64,000 bases of DNA from Muricea muricata (lineage: Eukaryota > Cnidaria > Anthozoa > Malacalcyonacea > Plexauridae). Within the stretch, counting starts at the first letter, position 1. Every line of letters begins with the position of its first letter. The DNA is taken from NCBI GenBank assembly GCA_963855995.1, contig OY979718.1, positions 48,023,559 to 48,087,558 of the forward strand, read 5' to 3'. Below, piece by piece: positions 1 to 11,951 of this stretch. A program made the position numbers and the translations under genes. The notes beneath the pieces were generated by a model, which saw nothing but the letters and a program-made list of their open reading frames with translations, did not search any database and was not told where the DNA came from.

Positions 1-3000
1 CACTGTCCAGATACAGTCTGCTGTTTCTATATTATTTCTACAGTATATTTGCACATGATTTAGACTTTATTGAATTTTCTTGTTTAATACTCCTTCAGTT
101 TAACCAGTGCATAACAATAATTATCTAGATGAACTCAGCAAGACGCAGCGACGGCACTCCTCTTTTTGAATCACTGACCATATAAGTTCTGTTAATAAAC
201 TTGATTACAGAGAATTTTCAAAGAACGTATCGACAAATCTCGTTTTTTAATCGACATGCATGAACTCTGTTTTGACTAGAGAGGTTTAAAAAGTGGAGGG
301 ATCCCAAATTCCCCACACACCCAGCTCGGTAAACCCCTGGACGTACTTCACTATGCCTACTAAAAGTTCCACATTCTAGAGACGTGTCAGCTGCTCAGAG
401 CAATGAAAAATCCTATGTGCCGCAACGGATGTTGACTTAACGCAGCTCAACATAGCTTTGTGTACCTTTGTGGCAGCAGGATCAAGGTTAAATGTCAACT
501 GGATGCAGGGGCGGAGGATGACCAGTAGACGCCATGTTATTTAAGTATGTTTTGCATGCAAATATTACTTTAGAGTTGTAAGAATTATAAAAAATATGCA
601 TACCAGCTTGTAATTTGCTAACAATTGAAATTAATGCATGCAGTAAAAGTGTTGATAACATAATCACGGATATATTTTATAAAATGTTCGTGGTGATAAT
701 CAAGTATGCGTATGCAAGACTTCCTTATAGATTGGGGAGGGGGGAGCTCTCATGACTCGATTCTCCATAAACTGTGATACATAATCATCAAGCTCACGGT
801 GTGCAAAGGACCATGCAAATCTTATTAAATGTAATTTTACTTGCTGAATGGGATATTGATTTCATATGTATCGACGTTTCTCATCATTGATCATTCAGAT
901 TTCTTGTTTTAATTTAAATAGACAGAAAAAAGTATTTGTATAAAAGCTATTTATGCTTTCTAATCTATTGACTGCCCACTTTTCCCGATTTATGCATACA
1001 CATCTCCCACTTCCACTCAGATTTGCTCCACCCACATGTCAACTGTTGAAGACAATAGGAATTTCTATTTGCTGCAACAGATGTTGATTTTACACAAAGT
1101 GACTTTTCTATTTGCATAAAAGTATTCAATATGAAACGAGATTTCAATATGAATGCATACATTAAGCTATTTATGTTTTAAGGCAATTGGTGTGTTACAG
1201 ACATGCAGCGAATTAAGGTTTATGATTTCCAATCAAAGTGATCGCAATTGCACCCTCATTAGACCGTCAAAATATTTTCCAAGACTTCAACTAACATTAA
1301 CTCCATAGCAAGATTTCAGCAGTATAATATCATTCAATTCTTTTTTCTGTCATAAAACAACATCTATACTAAGATGAAAAATAAGATTAATTTTTATGCT
1401 ATTCCTTTTGTGTATTATCAGTCCACAGGCCCCTCCTTTGCTGAAGGGACACAGTTATCAATTCGCATTGTTCGCGAAATAATAAAATTAGATATAAACT
1501 ATTAGCTTTCAGTTCTTACTGCAGACGGTTTCTATTATAGAAAGAACATGCTTGCCCGTAGATATTTTATAATTTCTTACTAACACGCTGAATACTTCTT
1601 TTTGGTTAGTCTCCAGAATATATCAAACAAGATGACAATTGTAATGATATGCTAATAACAGAAACCAATTTGACTTGTCAAAACTTCAGTTATAACCTTT
1701 GCCGAAAAAATACAACATCCATCTTTGATTTTATTTTCATTCATTTTTATTGTACAATTGTGTGTATATATTGATATTATAAACATATATAAGGAGCATA
1801 CATTATTCTAACCGATTGCTGGAATAATGAATGATAATTTGAAGAAAACGTGCATGTGGATTTGTCTGATTAACATTGAGATATGATTAGTTTGGTTTCC
1901 TTTGCTTACAGAGATAAGTTTATGTAAGAAAGATTTTCGTTTTCAATTCCTTTTTTTGAATTTCCAAGCTCCTAATGCGCAAGCGGTGAAGCCAAATGAC
2001 AATTTGTACGTAACATAGTGCACGGAGTAATTATAGCAATTAGAATAAATTTTGGTATGAGTGTCGTCTTGTAGGTTGCGTTAAATGAATCTCAGCGTGT
2101 CTCCCTGTCAACATATTTATGACTGTGCTTCGCAAGATCCAGATAATACTGATGTTATCCAATCTTATTTTTGTTACACGAAATATAGGGAATGATATAT
2201 TGGAGGAAATATATCAAAATTATTGAAATATTAAATGAAATCGTGATCATGCGCAAGTTACCCAGGCCCCTCCTTTGCTGAAACGGAAGTGTAGTTGTCG
2301 ATGATAACCAGACGCTAAATATTGCATTGCATTTAGTTCACTCAATTTTTCGGTAAAATGATCAGTTTTGTCTTGAAAAATGTGATAAATTTCTATCAAT
2401 GTCATCTGGTAATTTATATTGCATTGAATGTAGGCTACACATGATTAACATGATTAGCTTCCATTTTGCATCGGAGGAAGTTAATATCAAAATCATATGT
2501 TGATTTAAATGACAATTTCTGTACTTCCAAAGACAGTGGCAAACAGGCAAAGCACTAGGTTTATCAACGTCTTAGATTTTATAGCATTAATTATGCTGTT
2601 TAATATCGGTAATTTCGACCGTAGGAACTTTCAGTCCGAGAGGTTATTATGATAGGTCGATAAGAATGGAGCAACTTATTATAAGCTTAAGACGATGTGT
2701 AATTGTTGAGTATAATAATACGTGCATGTTCAGATATCTCTGGAAGCTAGTTATGATAGTGAAGTTAACTTAAGATTCATTATAAATCATCTGATATCTT
2801 GATATTACGCATTCGTAGCTCGTACCTTGTGGAGTTGTGGTGACGTGATTTTAAACGGTTCCTGTGCATCAAAGATACATAGAGGATGAAAATAGGGAAA
2901 TTCAAGTGTAAATGATTTTTTTGAACAGTAATTTCGCAAAATAATAGTGATCCAACTGCTTTATTAAACAAAGAAATGGTAATGAACACATAGATCACAG

Positions 3001-3034
3001 AGAAAATATCGGCAATGCTTCTGTTCACTTTTAA

Positions 3035-3200
3035 CAAGAGACTAGATACCGAACAAATATGTATTTTGTTCCGCTATGAACATATAGTCCATAATATTTT
3101 TAAACAGATGGCCATTTCGAAGCGTTGATGGCATCATGAGCGTATAGTTTGGTCCAATATTACCAGATGTCAGAAATGTAAAAAATGCTGGGACATTCTA
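3035..3200 (-). pseudogene. C1q exon relic with internal deletion
   Basis: On the minus strand this carries the start of the C1q exon (relic of the KIPAFF...GHIGPNY segment, about 3120-3195) joined directly to the C-terminal end (relic of the YTTFGG region, about 3040-3075). The middle of the domain is absent. Exactly the same internal deletion is seen at 53335-53460 and 54640-54835, so the deletion preceded the duplications. No open frame is left. Confidence 0.7.
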
Positions 3201-3330
3201 TCTACAAAGGACCCGGCACATGACCCCGAGGATGAAATGAACTATCCCTAACATATATCCCATTTAATCGCGTCCAGTTCAGATATACATTGATAGTGGA
3301 GGAGGAAGGGGGTGGTAACCAGGGAGAATA

Positions 3331-3380
3331 AGGGCGGGAGATGGGCGGGAGATGGGCGGGAGATGGGCGGGAAGCGGGAG
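3331..3380. repeat. G-rich 12-bp tandem repeat
   Basis: Four copies of a GGGCGGGAGAT-type unit in tandem. The paralogous position in the right duplicon (about 54960-54985) has a single unit, so the array expanded after duplication or contracted in the other copy. Runs of three G at regular spacing could form a G-quadruplex; this is inference only. Confidence 0.8.
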
Positions 3381-4702
3381 GAGATGGATCGGGATGCAGG
3401 ATGCGAGAGACGTGCAGGGGCGTAATGCGGAAAAAGAATGAGGAGCGTTAGGTGCTTTAATTAATTTTAGTCTTTTTTTAAGCAAACCATCAAAAACCAG
3501 AACCAAAGAATTTTGACTATTCAATATCTTAACTGGAATTAAACTTTATCATCATGTACTCAAGAGGCTCTTCAGGGACATTTCAGTCATTTTCAATGTC
3601 TTCAAAATCAGAAGGCTTAATATAGCAACATTGCCAAATTAATAGAACTACGTGCGGGAGGTACGAGACAATTCACGAAAAGGTGTGGGAGACACAAGAA
3701 GAGGTACGGGAGACGGAACCCCCTGTCTCCTCCCCTTGATAGAAGGTTTTTTAAAATATGGAAAGTAGAAGGATTTGTTATTTTCATTATCATATGCTAC
3801 AAATTAGGCAATCTAATAGACACTCATTATAAAGTATGACGTCGGTGGTTGTGTTATTTTCATATTTGTAAAGTTGAATATCCTGACAAGGAGCACAGTT
3901 ACAAAAATTCTACCAGAGAAGTTATATTGTTATTTTTATCTGATCTTCCCAAACAATCTATTTTATTTTAGTGAATAAAAACGTAAAATTAATATAAGGA
4001 TAAATATCAAATAAAATTCATTGTTTTTGACACCTTTTTTCTGCTAAATGCTCGTAAAATCAGCAAATTTGAAAATAAGTTTGTAAACTAACATAAGTTA
4101 TGTTTATCAAAAGTTTTTTCTAAGTAATACAACATTTTCCACATTCAGGAATAACAAGAAGCAAACAAGCAAAACCCTGCATGAAAATTATACTGTGTTA
4201 CACACCATGTTTTTTATGTTAGTGATTTTATCATTAATGATCTTCCACTTGATTAGGTAAGCAATATCTGCACAGACAGTATTACCACACAACGTGAAAA
4301 ACCAAATCCTGGCTCAATTTTGTAAACTGTTCCTTGTTTACTTACCGCACTAGTATGCAGTTGAGCATTAGGATTTCATCCAAATAGTATCAGGTTTACA
4401 AAAAAGGACTGGAATATGTGCTAAATCTAACCACCACATCAACAGGAAGAAAATATGCAGTTAAATATTTGGCAAAATATATGGAATATAGAAAGTTGTT
4501 TGGTACCTGTAGTGCAAGAGTCAGAATTATGAAAACATCATAAGATTTGCGCATGTAAAGAAGAACATTTGTACGTAAAGCTGGTAAGATTGAATTTTAA
4601 TTAAAGAATTGCGAACTTTATGTTCTTCGGTAATACAATTATAGCTACATGAAAATACCTAATAAACGTCAACACTAATAACGCTGGCTTTGATTGATCA
4701 TG

Positions 4703-4941
4703 CACAGCAAAAAACGCACAACCTGTTCTGGCCTGATGAAAACAGCATTGAACAATGTTGTGCTGCCCACATTGTTCAAGGTTGTTAACAATACTGAACA
4801 AGTTGATGAGCCTGAATTAGCCTGCAATCAGGTGTAACAATGTTGAACAATATTGTTGACAACCTTGAGCAATGTGGGCAGCACAACATTGTTCAATGCT
4901 GTTTTCATCAGGCCAGAACAGATTGTGCGTTTTTTGCTGTG
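4703..4941. mobile_element. 239-bp MITE with ~100-bp inverted arms
   Basis: The ends are CACAGCAAAAAACGCACAA and its reverse complement. The two arms (about 4703-4805 and 4837-4941) are nearly perfect inverted repeats around a loop of about 30 nt, so the whole element folds into one hairpin. The right duplicon lacks it at about 55770, where the flanking sequences run together. Internal sequence is built from repeated ACAATGTT/AACATTGT words. No clear target duplication was found, so the superfamily is unassigned. Confidence 0.75.
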
Positions 4942-5208
4942 TAGCTTTAAAAATGATGATAGAAGTCAATTAAAAAGCTGATTCTAATTATTGCGCATGC
5001 ATGCAGTCAAAAGTCAACAACAATTAAGAGAAGAAGTATAGTCGAGAAGTGAATATTGAGCTCAATGAATATTATAATGTACTTCACTAACATTAAAGTC
5101 TTAAAATCTATTATTTCTAGTTCAATCAACTGTAAATCACTGCTGTATTCACATTCTTATCGTTTAGCCTATTTACTGTCAGTACTTTATTGGTATGACA
5201 TCAAATAT

Positions 5209-5470
5209 CCAGCAAATGTTGTGTCTGTTACTTCCATACACAGCGTATGAAGAATTTTTCACCAGACGTACCCACACGGTCTGACCTTTCTTTAGGAAAA
5301 AGAACTGTCCCAGCTAAGCATGATTCTTGTGCATGCCCTCCGCTCTAGTATACAAAGTGTCATCTTTTTTTAATTCAACTACGCTTTTGTGCCCACTTTT
5401 TTGCAAATAGGAGAAACGGATTTAATAAACACCATCAACAGGTGAAGTAAACTTTCCAGTGCTGGGATTG
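5209..5470 (-). pseudogene. C1q exon relic, C-terminal ~60%
   Basis: Minus-strand similarity to the intact C1q exon at 29390-29794: the C-terminal region, the stretch equivalent to KKGQTVWVRLL (about 5260-5305) and the region equivalent to GKFTAPADGVYQ (about 5410-5465) are recognisable. Substitutions and indels break the frame, and similarity to the N-terminal half stops at about 5475. It lies at the end of the left duplicon; only a stub of it remains in the right copy near 56035-56075. Confidence 0.75.
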
Positions 5471-5694
5471 TGATAAAACTGGAAGAGGGCGAACATGTAC
5501 TGTGTGATGCGGGCAATTTTTGTTTTAGTTCAACATATTTTGAGATAAAATAAACTAGGGTTTTTATCTTGTTCAGTGTTTGTTTGTGTTTTCTCCGCAA
5601 TATTGCATGTATCACAAGGCGCAAATTCTGCTCAGTGAACCCTCGGAGAATCAGTGTTTTTTGTCGTCCCTTCACCATGAGGTCGGGAATCTTC

Positions 5695-5880
5695 GACTTA
5701 TATAAGCCCTTCGAGGTTAGTCTCTGGAGTTAAGCCCTTTGGGAGTTCCGACTACGCCCTTTTATTCATCGACCACACCCGTTTTCAAAACGGTCTTAAG
5801 TAGAAGCTTGACAAAATTTTTGTTTCTCGAGTTACGCCTCGACAGTTAAGCCTAAAGTTTCAGTTCACCCATGCGCATGA
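5695..5880. repeat. Arm of a TTAAGCCC-rich foldback repeat
   Basis: Closely similar to 56420-56590, and in inverted orientation to 57290-57505, all built around repeated TCGA...TTAAGCCC words. Here only a single arm is present, whereas the 56.4-57.5 kb copy has two facing arms. Confidence 0.65.
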
Positions 5881-7018
5881 GATAATCAATTCTGTTTATA
5901 AAAATCGACAAATATGATTCTAAAAAATTGATAAAGGATGAAAAGAATATTTTCTAATGTAAAAAACAACATAATGTTTTATGATAAGAATACTTGAAAC
6001 CTGGTGTTTCAAGATATGCAAATTCACCTATGTGGCTGAAAAATGCAAATTACAAATACATTAAACAAATCAGCTCAGAACAAATGAATTTTATGTTTTG
6101 ACATATCATATAAGAAGCCTTGGAATAGTATCTGGTTACGTCTATCAAGTCTTTCAAAACGAATTCCCTGCCGTTTAGACTGGCTTAAATGGATGATGTA
6201 TGGCCCTTTGCTATGGGTAGTAGATAACTGTCTGTTTTCAACTGATCATGTGAGTTTCTTATTGGTGTACCGATGCTGACGTCATGTCAACTAAAGCGAA
6301 TGCGTGAAAACCATGGGAGTCGAACTTTAATAGTCCTATAATATAATATTATTGATATCTTGCCAGAATGTGACTCCTCCTCTACCGTGCTTATGACTTA
6401 ATCGAACTGTTGGCAATAGTGGGAGGAGATCCAGCAACTAGCGAACGCATCTGTCCCCTATAGCATAGATCGACAATCATCAGTGAATATCACATGAGAG
6501 AAATCCATTTTTTTGTATATTCCCACTTTTTTAAACAATTTAGACTCTTCCTTTTCGTTAAGAGGTGGCCTTGTGCTGGACGTCTGGGTGGTTGTGATTT
6601 TTGTAACGACATTAGGACAATTACGTTGCCGAGATAATTTCGACAAACTACAAACTTCAAAGTTCTGTTTGCGTGATGCTGTAGTGGGCTTTTCACAATT
6701 TGTCAATAAATTTACCTCATGTCCAAATTTAAAAATCTACCTTTATGTCCTTGTTGACTGACTGTCACATGTCTCATGATTTTTCAGTGATCATGTTCAA
6801 GAACTGGCTATTGTAAATTTTCAATTGTTACTTCTTTACATAATTCTCTTGTAACAAACCTTTTTTCCTCTGAGATACGTCTGGGATTGGTTTATATCCT
6901 TTTCATGGATGAAATGGCAGTTGCATAATTATTATAAACAAAATATTTACTGGCAGTTGCATAACAATTTTAAACACATTATTTCGTAGCATTACGAGTG
7001 ACAAGGTGTAGGGTGTAA
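5881..7018. other. Unassigned stretch with small repeat fragments
   Basis: 5881-5980 matches 59191-59290, the sequence into which the second Penelope element inserted. 6845-6930 matches 16795-16880, a C1q flanking repeat. The rest holds only short overlapping open frames on both strands that I cannot connect to any protein. From 7019 a GGGACGTAGCCAGGAGGGGG motif resembles an hAT terminal repeat and may mark the left end of the next element. Confidence 0.5.
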
Positions 7019-10000
7019 CTAGGGACGTAGCCAGGAGGGGGAAGCCGAGGGAGCCGCGGCTCCCACCCTTTTTTCCGTTAATAGAGAGGTTTAGCAAAGA
7101 CGACACAACGCCTTTGAAAACGCCAAAGCGAGGTAAAAACAATGTGGAAATGCCGTGAGCAAATCTGGAGATGTTTCTCAGCAGTCCGCGATCGCCGGTC
7201 AGACATGCGTTTCAATGTTCAACTATTCTTGCAGGTTTAGGCCAGGTTCCGGTACAATTTACTCGTTTACATAGCAAATTGTGTTGGGTTGTGGGTAAGT
7301 TAGGGATATATACAAATTTTACCAGGTGTGTCAATGTTATTTCTATTAATAAAATTATAAAAACAAAATGGCAACTGGAATGGAATAGAAGAAGCTTCAA
7401 TGCTCATCAGCTCATGCTGCATGTACATAGTTTAAGGTTTGAAAGGTAAATTATTATATACATTATAAATATAATAGTATACAAAGACGCTTTTTCAAAA
7501 TATTAAATAATTTGGCAACTCGTTAACTCGCATTTTATATTATAGTAACTATAAATATCGGCGCAATGTAATATTTATTCTAAAAATAATAAACTAGCTA
7601 GTATAAGTTGTGCTTCCACTTGAAACAAAATTTGCGTTCCCGATTCCGGAAGAAAATATCCTTTTCACGAAGTGGTAGGCTTGTTTCAAACGTCGAATTT
7701 CGCATGCACGTGTTCCCTCTCCTCAAAGACTCCCTCTTTCTTAACAAATCTTTCAGGGAATCGTTTGGTACTGCTGTGGAAGAGCAGTTTCAACAAATGG
7801 CATCGTCAGAAGAACTGACTTCACAGCAAGATCCAATAGACGTTGCTTCTTTTCCTCCACCCCAAAAATTGCAAAATTTAGACAAACAACAATAAATTTT
7901 GGATCTAAATCAGAAAGTACTGGCACCGGTTCTGAATCAGAAAAGAAAATGACTACACGTCTTTCAGCGTAACTTCCGTTCACAGCTCACAATTGTGTGA
8001 TAGTTCTCACAATAATTCCGAAAGTAATCTACTAAAGGAGTCGTGTGTTGATGAACAACATCCAAATGTAACATTAGTAAATACTTTAAAAATCGTTGAC
8101 CCGGACTCTGGGCTATCATTTAATTATGATATTGGTGATTTTGTTTCAAAGAAAGCAAATGATCTTGAAAAAATTCACATGCTCCTAAGCAAATAGCAAC
8201 CATGTCCTGCATTTAAGTGGCCCTATGCTATGAAAAATCAAGGAGAAAATCATTACAAGAGAAGTTTAAAGCAAAGCCATATTGACTAGTTTCCAGATTT
8301 TGCTTACAGTGAAATGGCAGGGAACTATTTTGCAAGTTTTGTGTACTTGCTGAAACAAAGGAGGCCAATTACCGCACAGAAGCTGGCCTTGGAAAATTAG
8401 TTACAAAACCATTATGTCGCTACGACAGACTGACTGGTCCAACTAGAGACCTTAACAAGCATCTTAACACTGAATATCACAAACGTTCTGCAGTTCGATG
8501 CCAAGAATTTTTCAAAAACCAAGAGAAGGGTACTAACGTTTACAAGTTAATAAATTCACAACACAAAAAAAACTTGTGAAGAAAATCGTAAGTGCCTAAA
8601 ACCAATTGTTGAAAAAGCTATTTTCTGTGGACAGAATAACATTCCTTTGCGAGGCAATGACAACAGTGGCAAAATTGACTTAACAAAGCAAAAAGACGGC
8701 GAAGGACATTTCAGACGTCTTCTCAGATATCGTACAATGTGGTGATACTAATTTAGAAGAGCAACTAAAATCAGCTCCGCAGAATCCATGCTATACACTT
8801 CTGGTGACATTCAAAATCAAATAATTGAATGCGTACGTTTGGGCCGAATTACGACAAACAGTTGTTTCTCGCTTAAAGAAAGCTGGCTTTTACGTGATTA
8901 TGGCGAATGACACAACGGACATTTCTGCCACAGAACAGCTGTCTCTTTGCTTGCGATATTACGACCACGATCTGAAAAAGGTTTGCGAAGGCTTCGTTTG
9001 CTTCCTGGATGTTTTAGTAAAAAATATCATTCATTCAAATACCAATCCTGAAATTGTTGTAAACCAAGAAACCATTCCAACGACAATGACGGATTTTCTG
9101 CAGGGATGCAAAGAAGAAAATCTAAGTGCGTTCGAAATTCAGGAGTCAAAACTTACAGGAAAGGTCACTGGAAAAGCAATTGCAGACAGAACCCGAAAAA
9201 TGTGGACTATCTCCTCACGCAGCTGTTGCACAAAGCTATGATGGCGCAAGTGTCATTGGTTCAACTTCTGTGGGCACATATTCGTTTGTAAAAGAGCATT
9301 GCAAGTATGCAGAGTATTATCAACATGCTCTGCCCATGCACTTAATTTAGTACTCGCGCATGCATCAAAACTTCCTGTTGTCCGCAACGTAATAGGCACT
9401 GTAAAGATAACAGCATCTTTTCTATCTACCAGCAACAAGAAGAAAATTACTTTGAGATGTGCTCTAAACTTATCTAGTGCTCACCACGAGAGCAAAAACT
9501 TTCAATCATTGTGCGAAACAAGGTGGGTTGGACGGGTTGCTGCACTAGAAAGTCTTTGTTTTAAATTACGTCCCAATTGTGAGGACACTGATGGCTATCA
9601 GCCGATGGCAAGATCCAGATGCCAAATCAGAGGCGTCGTCACTCATCCAAGCAGTAACAAACAGCACATTTTTTGTCACTTTGTTTTGCATCGTTGCTGT
9701 CACTAACAATATATATTTATCATCTAAGCGTCTGCAGAAGAAAGGCACATCTTTAAATGAAGCAATAAAACACATCCAGGATGTAATAACTGTTCTCGAA
9801 GTAGATGGAAAAAACTCAGACCATCGTTTTGCCAGAATTACAAAGTGGATTCTCGACACGGTTTTATGCCTTAAAATTAAGGTGGAATGACCTAGAGTTA
9901 CCAAACGATCAGTGTATCGAGATAACCCAGACATCTCCAATATTGACGATTCTAATCAGGGACTAGACTACTTCCGCGTGGCCGTTTACATTCCATTTTT

Positions 10001-10061
10001 GGATACAGTTCTTGAGCAACTGCGATTTCGGTTTAATGAAAAAACAACGTTTGCTGGCCTG

Positions 10062-10300
10062 GGGCCGGTTGTTCGAAGCCCGTTTAGCGTAAACGGTGGA
10101 TAAGTGAAAATTAAATAACAGTCGAACATCACTTGTTAAACAGTTAACTTAAATATTTTGCAGCAAATATGTAGTTATAAGCATAATCATTCTATAAAGG
10201 TTCAAAACTTTTAGTTTGGCTGTTGAATGAATCGATAAACTTGGTTTCTATTTTGAGCTTAACCACTGTTTAAGCTAAACGGGCTTCAAACAACCGGCCC
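10062..10300. mobile_element. PIF/Harbinger-like MITE, 239 bp, CTG target duplication
   Basis: Terminal inverted repeats of about 38 bp begin GGGCCGGTTGTTCGAAGCCC at the left, with two or three mismatches at the right. The flanks are CTG (10059-10061 and 10301-10303), a 3-bp target duplication typical of PIF/Harbinger. Removing the element and one CTG rejoins the hAT reading frame across the junction (TTFAG-L-FDTLF), direct evidence that it inserted into a coding sequence. Confidence 0.9.
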
Positions 10301-10341
10301 CTGTTTGATACGCTCTTTTAACTATTGCCAGCATCTTGTTA

Positions 10342-11795
10342 CAGGGACCGCGGAGGAGAGGGGGGGGGGGGCGGGGGCCTTGCCCCCCCCCAATAATTTT
10401 CCTGTGATTGATTGAATGGCGGTTAATTATAACCCGTGCTACTTGACGTTTTTCCAATAAGTAGCGTTACACATCAGGTCAAGAGCACCTCATTAACATT
10501 TTGGCTGTGATTTTGGGAAAATGCACTCTGACATCCAGCAAAAGGAAGCAAAAGGATTGGCGTCGAAATAACATACAGGGGGTTGCCAAATAAAGGAGCC
10601 CCCTTCATAAATGGCTTACCTGGTTTATAATGACTATAAATAAGGAGAATGTTAACAAAAGTTGTGTTTTTGTACTTCATAGGTACCTGTGTGTAAGAAC
10701 AAGCATTAACGGCAATTCTTACATAAATATTTATTAACTGATCCATTTAATGAGTTTTAAACCAAATTAAAGATGGCCATTTTGAACCTTAAATTCAGCA
10801 ATATGATTAAAGTTTTTGCCAAAAAATATGTTTAAATATTTAAAAATTACTCAGTAATATGGGTCGAAATGTGAAAACACATTGTAGCGTAATAGGTAAT
10901 GTAATTATTTCATGTGCACAATGATGTCTTTAAAAGAATGCGCAACTAGAATGCGATTCATTTAGGCAGGTGCTTCTATTATCGCCAGAGTTAACCTTAA
11001 GGCCACACTTACTTTACGTTTTAGTCAGTTGGTTGACCTATCTTGTGATGTATCAGTACCTGATGTAGACATAGAGTAATCCAAACGCTATTTTAACAAA
11101 AAATCTGGGTCTTGAAACAAGCAATCATCAACATTTGGTTTTTGATTTCTGGATTAGGTTTTTTGAAATAAAAATCTACCTCATGGTCCAGGAAAAAGCT
11201 ACAAAAAAATTTCCGCATGAAAGTAATAATTTGCATACATTTATCGACACATCCCACCTTGTCGTTTATGAATTACAATTAATGCAGAGAAGACACGTGC
11301 TGAAGAAATAATTCAACTGCATTAGCAAGTTTCCAATTTAAAACCGCCATTTTGAATTTATTTTAAAAACTAACCAAATGCACCTATTTTTCACACATTT
11401 GAGTAAGAATTGCAATTATTGTTTGTACTTACACACCGGTACCTATGTAAGTACAAAAACACAACTTTTGTTAACATTCTCCTTATTCATAGTCATTATA
11501 AACCAAGTAAGCCATTTTTGAAGGAGGCTCTTTTTTTGGCAACCCCCTGTACATATGTTTTTTCCAGTATATACTAATAAAGAACAAAAAAAACCCAACA
11601 ATAAACATGAACACGTCGCAACCGCAACATAGTTTAAGAAAAAAACTTAAAAAATTTTAAAAAAAAACTAATTGAAGGCGAAAAAGAATTAGAAAAAGAA
11701 CGAAGCAAGAATGGGTTGTTGCCCCAGCCCCCTCCCCGCCCCTGGGAAGCTAAGCATTCGGCCCCCTCAATCCAAAAATTGCCTTTCGGTCCCTG
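10342..11795. mobile_element. Non-autonomous hAT-like element nested in the hAT relic
   Basis: The left end CAGGGACCG (10342-10350) is mirrored by CGGTCCCTG (11787-11795), followed inward by G-rich and C-rich sequence as in many hAT ends. Flanks show TGTTA on both sides (10337-10341, 11796-11800); hAT elements normally give 8 bp, so either mutations shortened it or the class is different. The hAT dimerisation domain resumes right after the right flank. Its interior holds the mariner-like MITE at 10576-11549; the remaining interior has no recognised coding sequence. Confidence 0.65.
10576..11549. mobile_element. Mariner/Tc1-like non-autonomous element, 974 bp, TA target duplication
   Basis: Terminal inverted repeats start CAGGGGGTTGCCAAA and extend about 130 bp (10576-10705 against 11420-11549) at roughly 90% identity by eye. 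TA flanks both ends (10574-10575, 11550-11551). The interior has no transposase. It lies inside the element at 10342-11795, which lies inside the hAT relic: three levels of nesting. Confidence 0.85.
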
Positions 11796-11951
11796 TGTTA
11801 AAATCAACAGCAACTGTTGAACGCAGTTTTTTGTCCCTACCACTGCTTAAGACATATTTGCGTAACAGAACAACCGAAGACCGCTTAAATGGTTTGGCCA
11901 TGATGTACATACTTCAATGTGTAATAATACTAGTAACAGGTTGCAACTACA

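Larger units (their letters stand above)
1..5690. repeat. Left copy of a ~5.7 kb segmental duplication
   Basis: This block aligns collinearly by eye with about 50270-56410: 1-500 with 50281-50770, 1600-3250 with 51930-53440, 3940-4510 with 55250-55700, 5000-5230 with 55820-56060. The paralogs differ by scattered substitutions and small indels. No protein-coding gene is convincing apart from the C1q fragments listed separately; the short open frames are not conserved between the two copies. Differences worth noting are a MITE at 4703-4941 present only here and a G-rich tandem expansion at 3331-3380. Confidence 0.85.
7600..11935 (+). pseudogene. hAT transposase relic (ZMYM1-like, TTF zinc finger/DUF4371 type)
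   Basis: Decayed coding sequence of an hAT-superfamily transposase, read in order on the plus strand through many frameshifts and stops: a TTF-type region (about 8210-8560), a PLRG segment (about 8640), the catalytic-domain start with MANDTTDIS (about 8890-8935), a SLCETRWVGRV motif (about 9510-9540), the FRFNEKTTFAG segment (10025-10058) and the hAT dimerisation domain with STATVERSFLSL (about 11805-11840) and RLNGLAMMYI. hAT transposases cut and paste DNA using an RNase H-like fold; the C-terminal domain dimerises. The reading frame is interrupted at 10062 and 10342 by two other transposons. Part of the segment between the FNEKTTF motif and the dimerisation domain is also missing. Clearly non-functional. 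Confidence 0.85.

Noticed and set aside
1..7450. About fifteen open frames of 60-99 codons on both strands
   Set aside because: They are not conserved between the two duplicon copies, overlap one another and contain no recognisable domain; AT-rich repeats give such frames by chance.
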